A stretch of DNA of 64,000 nucleotides, taken from positions 86,678 to 150,677 of the forward strand of contig ADNK01000036.1 of NCBI GenBank assembly GCA_000320545.1, in the 5' to 3' direction. Each line of letters begins with the position of its first letter. The stretch's first letter is position 1. This document shows, piece after piece, positions 14,630 through 24,036 of the stretch. A program made the position numbers and the translations under genes. The stretch comes from Bigelowiella natans CCMP2755. Lineage: Eukaryota; Cercozoa; Chlorarachniophyceae. The notes under the pieces were generated by a model. It was not told the DNA's origin. It was given only the letters and a program-made list of their open reading frames with translations, and made no database searches.

Positions 14630-16360
14630 TCAGGAAGTCCCTCTAAGCTTGAGAAGATACTTTTTATTTCCGACTGCGACGACCACGCTGGAAAGCTTGG
14701 CTTCGATATTGCTTTCAAACAACGCTTTGTTGATCCCGGGAATAGACGAAAGAGGACCTTGCTTAAACCCTGTCGCCACAAGGGTGGAATCCTTCATCGC
14801 AATCAGCGGCACGTGATCCAGCCTGCCCGGTTGCGGTTGCAGGTCGAACTTGTCCAGAATCTGATGCGAATATAGTTGCAGTAAAAATAAAGAACATTAA
14901 TTGAGCCTCCCACACGGCAACCCGATAATAATGATAGTAGGCCTCCACACGAAACAACATAGGCCCACCGCTGCTCACACAAACACATTGCTACTTTTCT
15001 CACAAAAGATCGAGCAGTTTGGACGACCGTACCGAAGCAGCAGTTCCTTGAAGCTTTCTGATACTGGGCATTGCCTGATCCGAGACGCGAATCCCCGCGA
15101 ATGCCTTGTTGTCGTGCGTAAACCAAAGATTGGTGCCTTTGAGCGAGATCTTCTGTTGTTGGTGGCCGCGGAAGCTCCTACGCGCTACCTTTAGGAAGGT
15201 CTCCAGTTTTTGCTCAGTGAGGTTGAAGGCGTTAGCGAGAGGCACTCGCACGCGCTTCTCGGAAAACTTGTTCACGGGGTCGAACGGCATCAGCATGGCC
15301 TCCAGCTGCCCCGAGATAGCTCCAAGCGCATCCATTCTCGTCGGCTGCACGTCCGCGTAGATGGAGCACTGAAACAGCTTCTTGAACATCGGGCTCTTTG
15401 GGCTGTATTTCTCGATGGCAGCCCTGACGGCTTTGGTTATGGCGACGCGCTGCTCGGGGGGGGCGACATTGCGCCGCGTCTTTCGTCCCCTCTGGCTGAG
15501 CTTTCGGATGTTGGAGTGGGGGACACGGAGAATCTTTGCTTTGTCTTGCAGAGTCGTCACATCGTACCTTCCTAAAGGCAGAGAGGCAAATATGTGGTAA
15601 GATGAGAGGAGGGCCACAGATGATGGTGCGGGCAAGAATACACAGCGATGACGTTGGAGGTAAACAAGAGTATGGCGACATTTATGGGACCGTCGTCTCT
15701 GGCAGTATCCACGCGACATGTTGCCCAGCCAATCTGGATGATGGTGACGAAGAAGAAGAAGGAGGAGGAGAAGAATAAAACCAAAGGTGATGCCAGTCGA
15801 ATAAGAGAGTACTATTTCCTAGGCTCTCTTACTCTCTCCCATGTTGGATCATCAATCAACAGTTCATGCTTGCACGCACCGATTTTCCCCTCCTTGTTAC
15901 CACCACCTCGCAATCGAAGACATCAGGGGGAGACACCTCAAGGACCTGCATCATTTAAGATTACAGACAGAAGTGAAATTCCAGCACAGGGAAAAGGAAA
16001 GGATATCGGCGACGGTGTGAAGCAATAGTGGGCATTTGCCAAAGCATTCTTCCACCTACAGCAGCTATTTTAACATCGCTACGAGTTTGGGCGCATACCA
16101 TCTTTCGGATATATAATGGGGGGACATCGTTGTACTCTTCTCCATCGATCGACACGACGTCAAACGATGCAGCATTGGGCTGGACCTACATGTTATAAGA
16201 ATGATAATAATGATAATAGTAATAATAATAATGATAATAATAATAATAATAATAATAATAATAGTAGAGTACCTCACGGACATGTGATCTCATATGCGCT
16301 TGCTGTTTTACCATTCTCTCCTGTTATGAGGATGCTAGACTCTTCTCGCACACGAGAGAC

Positions 16361-16399
<39 letters not shown>

Positions 16400-16597
16400 C
16401 TTCTTTTTCTTCGCTCTCTTACAGTCACTGATTCACTATTCCCTACGGTCATCACACTACTTTCTTAATTGAGCATGGTTTCCATCCCACGTGGCGTCCA
16501 TTCCTCACAACCATCACCTGCAGCACAAACAGCGGCATGGTTGCTTGTCGTCTTCTGCGTCATCACACTCTGGGGTGAATCGTTCATTGCGCTCACA

Positions 16598-16634
<37 letters not shown>

Positions 16635-16804
16635 CTGCTCTCACCGGACATGTCTATTGCGCCTATCTTCATTTTTCTCTCACAGAAGAACAGCACAAAT
16701 GCTAATACTGCCGGCGCTGGTGCTGCTACCTCCATGTTGTATCCACGCGGGGCATCGTGAATGTCCATCGCCTCAAGGATACTCAGATCACGTATCAGCC
16801 TATT

Positions 16805-16848
<44 letters not shown>

Positions 16849-17300
16849 TGTTTTTACTCATCAATAGTGTTTTTGTGCTTTGTATATGACGGTCGTTCTA
16901 ATCATCATCATCATCGTCTTCATCATACCTAAGCTCCGAATGTCCAGGGATATCGAGCCACACACCCTGAGGAGAGATGATCAGTGAGATGGTGGGGTAG
17001 GTTCTCACCACTACCATCACTTGCATCAAGGCTCAAAGGTTCCTTGTTCGTCCACAAGCATGCCATGTAGGGAGGAATGCGCCCTCCCCCCCCCCCCTCT
17101 CTTTCTCATACGATAATAACATATACAGTACAGGTTCTGTGTGCGCAACAGCCCTGCTGCTGCTGCTGCTGCTGCTACTACTACTACTACTACTTCCTAG
17201 TGCTAACGATGTTCCCATCACCTTCCTCGATGGCTCGATCTCGTCTACGATGCCCACATCCCCTGCTTCGATATCTGACACGCCTGAGAGAGACAGCGAC

Positions 17301-17331
<31 letters not shown>

Positions 17332-17431
17332 CATACAGTGTGACTACGATGATGAATACAGTGATGGATGGCAGCGATAGCATTATGCTCGATACATCAT
17401 CACCATCATACAATAGCTCTTCTTCTGCTAT

Positions 17432-17471
<40 letters not shown>

Positions 17472-18005
17472 CTGTACCTGCCTCGGAGAACCGTTGCGCA
17501 AAGCGGACGCTTTGGCCAAGCTGCAGTTGCCTCTCCTTTTTTTTTTAATTCCCCCGCACGCCATTGAAACACCAATACGAACGCCACACACAGACAGACG
17601 GACAGTAGAGGAGAAGGATTGGCGCGTATACATTCACGCGTCCATATTGACCGAAACACACCTCGGAGTCTGACAAGAGCGCTCTCTTTCTATCTCGCTT
17701 TTTTATGTGTGTGTGTGTGTGTGTGTGTGTGTTCTTTTATGTGAAGTATGATCGCGTAAGTACATAAAAGATTCCTAAGAAAAGAGGGATACACAAAGCA
17801 GCCAAAAGACCGAATTGGTAATGATACTGTATTTCTACCAGCAGCACCTTCTTTGATCGAGCCAGATACGGCGAAGAAGCAGAGGAGAAGAGGCGCGTCG
17901 AGGAAAGAAAGTCCCTTCGATAGCTTTTCCCTTTATCATCATTGTCATTATCATGGTCCTCCTCGTCGCCGCTCATACCCTCTTCTTCCTCAACCAAGAT
18001 TTCTT

Positions 18006-18044
<39 letters not shown>

Positions 18045-18399
18045 TAATATACCAATTAGTGCCTCGAGAGCGATGGTTTACAAGTGCATGCTGGGCACCG
18101 AGAAAGGCCAATCACAAGAACACCAACAAAAAACATATCATTACATGCCAACGTTCGATCCCAGCGGTCAACTCTGCATTCCAAGCCTCCATCAATCCAT
18201 GCAGCCTGCTCGGATGAATGATGGGTAGATCACGACGAGAAAATGAGGAAGAATCGACGATATATCGTAGCAGGAACAAGAGTAGCCCAGAATGCATGGA
18301 GGACGGCTCTATCACATCTCTCCCGTGCTCACGTCACCTCTCGTGTTCTAATGCATTTTCATGCTTTCTCGTATCGAGGGCGCGCGCGCGCGTGTACAT

Positions 18400-18461
<62 letters not shown>

Positions 18462-18719
18462 TTATAAATGAATATTAAATGCCACGTGACCTCGTTTCTC
18501 TGGCTCTCTGCTCGTCATTGAAATCCTCCGAGGAATCGTGCAACTCCCGCATGGTTTCCTTCACAGTGATCATGTTAATATTAGTGTATCCCTCTGTATA
18601 TCAATATTGCACATACACCTGCGCGTGTGTACGATATGTATTATATGTTCCTGTTCTTCTTATTTTATTTTGAGATTTGGAGCAACTACGGGGCATGCAT
18701 GCAAGATAAATATATAATC

Positions 18720-18752
<33 letters not shown>

Positions 18753-19339
18753 AAGATATACCGGGAGGGTTTTTCTCTCGAATTGAATGGTGAAGTTGAC
18801 ACCAGTGGAGATGGCTGCATCCAACACACGCTCAACCCTATTGTTGGTTATGATAAATGATTGCTTACTTCTCATGCCCCTCTCTAACCCTCTCTACTCC
18901 TCCCTCCTCCTTTTCCTATCTTGTATTTGAGGAATTGGCTAGGATATCCATAATAATACTCCGCACACCATCACAATCTATGACCAAAAATATGCACGCC
19001 TCACGAAAACGCTGCACTACAAGTCTCCTCGTCTCCCCCCCCCCCCCCCCCCCTCTTTGCGATGTCTTCGACTTACTTTTCCGTCTGTGCTGGGACTCTG
19101 TGCTCGGAAATGTAGCGAAGTTGCCATCCAGGCTGATTAAGTATTGGTTTGTCGCTGTGAGAGTGATGGGGTGGTGATGACTGTCAAGGCTGCTCTTTGG
19201 GAGTGGCCTCTGCTGCTTCTACCGCGCGGGCAAACGTAATTAGAGCGAGTGTGAGCTGTATTTATAATATCCAAGACCTCCCCCAATATATTCCGCACAG
19301 CCTGCATCTAGAAGGTGCTCTCACGGACGGCTGCTGTTC

Positions 19340-19375
<36 letters not shown>

Positions 19376-19519
19376 TCACCTTGATTTTGTAGTGGCTGGC
19401 CTGAGAGTTTCTCTTGACGCCCACCACGATGTTCTTGCTCACCTTGATTCCCACAGGCTCCGGACGGAACTCGAGCTGAAATGGTTGTCGCGGTACATCA
19501 ACGATACACTTTCAGATTA

Positions 19520-19587
<68 letters not shown>

Positions 19588-21276
19588 CGCGCGCGCGCAC
19601 ATATCATGAGTAGGCACTCAAAATGTAAGTTTTTAAATTCACGATACGTGGGTGCTGTTGCTCATGACTGGCTGTATACTACCTCAACACTCCGGAAAGA
19701 ATAACGCTTCTTCTTACGTTCTCGCTTTCTCTTCTCACTCGTTGCGTCCCGAGCGACCTTGGTATCATTTATTTATTGCAAAAAGGCGCTTATTCACAAC
19801 AGAATCAGTATCTAGCACGATAACATCCAAATATCTGCATAAACATTAAGTTATTGCGTATGTTTTTGCGAGCGTGCTGTTATCATCTAGATCTCGTGAT
19901 GCCAGTCGTAGTGGTAGTCTCGCATTCGAAACAACAATAAGGATTTGTTCGTTCCTTGAATACATTATTATACTTAGTGATTATTACTTGATAATCGAAT
20001 GGATCGAAGTTCTCCATGTTATCAAACTGCGCCTGAAGCCGAAAAAGCACACACGTACGATGGGCGATACGTGAGAGGTCGTTGTCTACATCATCATCTC
20101 CTTCCACCATCACTATGACCACCATAAACATCATCATGAGCAACGTCACCACCGCCATTGACATCGTCGTAATCACTACTTTCCACTCGGCATCGAGAAG
20201 CGCTTGCTCGATCTCTAGCGCTTTACCGTGTTTCGATTTCCCACCGTTCTGTTGAAGAGTGAGAATCAGTAATTGAGACGAGCCTTCAGCGAATTTAACA
20301 CAAATCCCATATACACTTCATACAAAATAGTTGTACATGCAGATGACTTGTATGTTTTCTATGTACTACTCTAGATTCGACAGCGCAATATCACCCTCAT
20401 CGCTGCTCCCGTTATTAAAACAACAAACAACAACTATCACTACAACTACTATTACTACTCTACAACCACCATTTGTTCTCCTCTTCTTCTAACAAAGCGT
20501 GCGCTAATATTTTTGGCCAGAAAGCCTCCCTCAGCCATGATGTCCAGCGTCGATACTGCATTATTCTCTTTGACAACGTTGCACGGTGCCCAGCCAGTAA
20601 CCCGCGTTTGGTTAATAATGGCAACGTCATGCGTCCAAACAGATGTATCCTCCTTCTCCTCAAATTCATGTGGTTCTGAGTTATTACCCTTCCCCCGATT
20701 CCCAGCAAACCCCTGATAGTTTTCATCGCGGTGCAAGAGTGTTTGAATACCCAGTGGGATATCACTCCCCGCATCCTTCATGAACAACCCGGAGAACTGG
20801 TGCCCAGCTACCTTTTCTCTCGTATTCTACATTTTTAAGAAAAATAATGTGTCAGGCGTTGGCCCACCTGTCTTGGGGCATTCGCACGTACATCATGGAA
20901 AGGTTGATCTAAAAGCACACGGCAGAGGAACCTGCTTGTTATTGTTGTTGTTGTCAGAATCGCTGGGTGACCATCCCACAACGCCATCGTACGGGTTTCC
21001 GCCTCTAAGCCGAGTACAGAGTATCCGTGAGGGATTAGCAGCTCCCCTTGATGGAGTCTTCTCTCCCTCCTTGTGACGACATGATACTTCACTTTTTAGC
21101 GGCCACTGAGATGTCGATAATGACCACGGCAACACTCCTTGAGATTGGATGGCAGTTCCTGTGCCAAGAAGCACCCACACAACAAGGAGGAGAAAGCGTC
21201 TTACTGCTACAACCACTCCCCCCCTGCTCCCAGCTTCCCTCATGAGGAGCGAACCGCGGAGCAATTCTTTCGACAT
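14630..21276 (-). CDS. Multi-exon membrane protein with signal peptide, PDZ domain, two membrane segments and Tudor-like C-terminal region
   Basis: Minus-strand exons, from the start: 21088-21276, 20868-21002, 20494-20826, 19988-20248, 19683-19757, 19380-19475, 19077-19132, 18762-18837, 18491-18558, 18145-18205, 17764-18006, 17662-17689, 17222-17283, 16929-16966, 16730-16799, 16461-16517, 16273-16320, 16099-16185, 15901-15945, 15691-15733, 15033-15571, 14630-14860. All junction phases agree (about 946 aa). Residues 12-40 form a signal peptide with a Leu/Val core. A very hydrophobic Met/Val segment lies near 243-263. Residues about 325-405 read as a PDZ domain: PVGIKVSK, then KPGWQLRYI, then VERVLDAA. 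A second membrane segment is at about 510-531 (GLLAALCIPLFLGIFY). Residues about 663-705 look Tudor-like (DDGRYDV, HSNIRKL). The C-terminal 240 residues are basic and unrecognised. The first two exons and the 41-bp intron 20827-20867 are the weakest part; the start could also be ATG 21243. I know no named family with this architecture. Confidence 0.75.
16201..16263. repeat. (AAT)n-like microsatellite in an intron of the PDZ gene
   Basis: AAT/ATG units follow the acceptor of the exon 16099-16185, so the repeat sits in the intron 16186-16272. Confidence 0.9.
16362..16842. repeat. Cluster of intronic microsatellites: (TA)n, (TAC)n, (TA)n
   Basis: (TA)n runs occupy about 16362-16394 and 16803-16842, and (TAC)n about 16597-16631. 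Each falls in a different intron of the minus-strand PDZ gene. The second TA run directly precedes, on the minus strand, the acceptor aaatag of the exon 16730-16799. Confidence 0.9.
17085..17735. repeat. Cluster of microsatellites: C-run, (CTG/CTA)n, (GAT)n, (TC)n, (TG)n
   Basis: The runs lie at about 17085-17097 (C), 17156-17196 (CTG then CTA), 17299-17331 (GAT), 17431-17467 (TC) and 17705-17732 (TG). Small coding exons of the PDZ gene (17222-17283, 17662-17689) are interleaved with them. Long open frames across this cluster are poly-Ser or Arg-Glu products of the repeats. Confidence 0.9.
18007..18760. repeat. Cluster of intronic microsatellites: (TA)n, (CA)n-(TA)n, (TA)n
   Basis: (TA)n at about 18008-18041 runs straight into the acceptor of the exon 17764-18006. 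Compound (CA)n-(TA)n lies at about 18402-18459, and (TA)n at about 18727-18752, next to the donor of the exon 18762-18837. Confidence 0.9.
19036..19592. repeat. C-run, (TAC)n and double (CA)n microsatellites
   Basis: The C-run is at about 19036-19053, (TAC)n at about 19340-19375, and two (CA)n tracts at about 19523-19583 separated by one T, then a GC-alternating end. All are in introns around the exons that encode the PDZ domain. Confidence 0.9.
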
Positions 21277-21854
21277 CGTTCTTATCTTGCAGGTAGACAA
21301 GAGCGGAAATGAAGACTGAGCTGTGCGCGTTCAAGACCTGAGAGAGGAGCTACGATGTGCATGTCGGCGGACAGCTTATTTCCCAATAGGCCGTCCATGG
21401 CTGCATTTGTGTGCACCAGCACCATCCCACTCTTTAACTTCTGGGCACAGAAATTCACCACACCTCAACTTTCTAAGACCTACGATCGAATACGAACTTT
21501 GAGACGATTGTAAACACAACATCTATTTTGTACCTGCGACATCCCAAAATTCGATATTTCTTAATTTTTGGAACACAACGAGCATTTTCGGTGCTAACCG
21601 TTCAAGAACTTCTCGAGATTCTTCAATTGCTTCACGCGATGTCCGCTTGGTTCGTGCTCAGATGAGCAGAATGCAATCCCTCCGACGTCCAATGGAGGTT
21701 CGCTCATGGGAGCCGATCACCAAAGCGCACGCGTGGAGCTCTGGGGAGGTTGGCAAACAAGCCCATCTCTGCTGCTCTCATTGCCTTCTGGCCTTGGTGA
21801 ACGGCACGACTGCGACGTGGTGTCTCCCTCAGACTCCAAGCTCGTTGTGGTGCT

Positions 21855-22415
21855 TTGTGGTGGCGTCACACAACTGCCAGACTTCACGCTTTGGAGCCGC
21901 ATGAAGGCTGGTGCTCCTTGTGCATTTCCCATGAAGACATGACTCTGCAACACTTCTTGTTCTCTTGCCAAGGAAATCACACATTGGTGGCCGCCGTTTG
22001 TGGAACCGGGTTCTTCACCTTGTGTCTTGTCACCAAGCCACGTCTTCTGACAACATTGTCACTTTGGGAGCCTTCACTGCCATGTCTTCAAATGAAAAGC
22101 TATGCCTTGCTCTGGGGGCAAGGTCTGGTGTGCCTTCGACAGACAAAGAAATTGACAGGGTCTAGAGGGTGTTCCGTCAAACCATCGTCCAGCTCGATGA
22201 CTTTGCTGCTGTGCGCCCACCATCCAATTCTCCTTCGTCTCAACGTCCCTGGTTTCAACGGTTGCAGACTCGATCGAGATCTGGAGATGATCAGTGTCAG
22301 CTGGAGCTTGGACACACTCTGGCTGCACCCCCAATCAACAGGCAGTTCACGAACATTCACCAAGCCCCAATTCATTGTCCTTGGCTTCCTTGGTCTCAGG
22401 ACACCAACTACATAG
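21855..22415 (+). pseudogene. Possible remnant of a non-LTR retrotransposon C-terminal region
   Basis: A 186-codon open frame contains C-x2-C-x8-H-x4-C (GWCSLC, then QHFLFSC). This is the spacing of the zinc-binding motif that often follows reverse transcriptase in non-LTR elements. No reverse-transcriptase core is visible on either side, and overlapping frames of similar length exist, so it may be coincidence. If real, it is a decayed fragment, and a homology search would settle it. Confidence 0.25.
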
Positions 22416-22515
22416 TTGTGTCTCTCAATGCCAACAGCTAGACAGGCTACAAGCAGGGTGCTGACAAGTCCTCGCAATGATTTTTGTTGAGGCGCTGCTG
22501 TCTGCGTGTTTGTGC

Positions 22516-22853
22516 ACGTCTCCCATGTGGTTCTTGCTCACGCAGTTTGCATCAATCAATGCTTCTTTCAACGTTCAATGTTCAATGAACAATGAACAAT
22601 GAACAATGATGAAAAACCACATCCACATGGCATCTCCAAAGTTCAATGTCCAAACGTTTTGCAATGGTCCATCAGCAAGTCCACAGTTCACTTCACACAA
22701 ACGTCTTGTGACGTTTTGGAAGTCCAGTCCATCATCAAGTTGCTTTCATGTTTTCTTTCTTTCATTGTCCTGCATGCACACGCTCATTGTCTCCCATGTG
22801 GTTCATGCGAACGTAGATTTTGCATCAATGCTGTGTTCAACGTTCAATGTTCC
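22516..22853. repeat. Imperfect direct repeat of about 65 bp, two copies
   Basis: Copies are at about 22516-22583 and 22786-22853. Both read GTCTCCCATGTGGTTC, then an A/G-variable stretch, TTTGCATCAAT, and end in TTCAACGTTCAATGTTC. A short ATGAACA-type tandem array follows copy one (22580-22608). Confidence 0.8.
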
Positions 22854-23247
22854 GAGCTGTGGCCCGAACGTCTGGACAAACCATGTCAATTTTTGGTTCT
22901 CGTTGAAGTTTCAGCTCCAGGCGCTGCGTGGCACAGCAGACAAAATCCATGACATTGACAAATGCAAGCCAATGGCGGCGTGATCGACGACTCTAGAAGC
23001 AGGAAGATCTAGAGATGTGCAGGTCTAGCAGCCACGATGAACAATCAACACATCTACACACCACGCAGCAGCGCGCGTGCGACCACAAAGATTGAGAATG
23101 CTTGTAGTTGATGAGGGTTTGCAATTGAACCACATTCTAGACCTAGATGTGGCATGTTCGGCGCAGTTATGCAAACTTCGTCATTTCCAGTTCCACATTT
23201 TCGCTTGTTAATTGCACGCAAAAACATTCAAAGGTTCATTTACAACC

Positions 23248-23985
23248 TCATTCATTGTGACAACAAAACTTTAGGAAATTCTCGTCCTCATCATCATTTC
23301 CGTGCACATCATCCCCTTTCTCTTCAACACTCTCTTTGCCACCAACAAGCTCATTTTTCCTGGGTGGATCTGAAAACTTAGCATTTGCCCAAGCAGTAGC
23401 ACACAAAACTGCGAATTCCTGTGTTTTGTATACCCCGCATTGGGATGCCATCTTTGCAATGACTTTAAGGCTAGAAAATATGTCTTCCCCGACTTTCTGT
23501 CCGTGATAATGGTATATCTGAAAAAGAAACACCTTAACCATTTGGATGCGATGTTGCATTTTTTGTGAACAATTGTTTTCTCGTTTAATGTAGTAATATT
23601 ACCCATCTAGCTATGAAAGATATTTCACGTTGGAGTGCTTGTTTCCGGTCTTCTCTGTTATTAAGTTGTTGTAGGAATGTTCCGAACTAGCAAATAAAAT
23701 GTAGGGATCAAATCATTTTATGCATCGCGAAGAAGAATCATAACATATGTTTCAGTATTATTACCTCTTTCTGTGATTTAGCCTTTTGAATAAAAGGATG
23801 GCCAAGGAGCTGCTGTGTAGACCATCGTTTCTCTGGATCCTTGTGCAGACACTTGGAAATGAAATCGCAACAGTCGGCCGAGAATACGTTATCATCCAAG
23901 CTTGGCGATGTTTTATTTTCCAGAGCGTTACTCTGAGGGGGAGACAAGATACAAGTAAATATATATATATATTAATATATATATA

Positions 23986-24036
<51 letters not shown>

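Larger units (their letters stand above)
21277..23247. other. Tandem spacer with possible decayed retroelement and CTAG-rich end
   Basis: This is the spacer between the 5' end of the PDZ gene and the 3' end of the dual-kinase gene. It holds a possible retroelement remnant (21640-22440), a direct repeat (22516-22853) and a short CTAG-rich patch (about 22990-23150) next to the kinase 3' end. No intact gene is seen. Open frames on the plus strand do not agree with one another. Confidence 0.6.

Noticed and set aside
16065-16768. Open frames with poly-Ile, poly-Val, poly-Tyr or poly-Thr
   Set aside because: These are translations of (AAT)n and (TAC)n repeats in introns.
17033-17659. 208-aa minus-strand open frame with long Ser and Arg-Glu runs
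   Set aside because: The frame is created by GAT, CTG/CTA and TC microsatellites. Only two short pieces of the region, in other splice contexts, belong to the PDZ gene.
19150-19320. Alternative exon reading AVRNILGEVLDIINTA inside the PDZ gene
   Set aside because: It has splice-like ends but breaks phase with the next exon. The acceptor at 19132 gives KPGWQLRYI, which fits the PDZ domain much better.
12925-19583. CRISPR-like arrays
   Set aside because: The repeated tracts are di- and trinucleotide microsatellites with no unique spacers.
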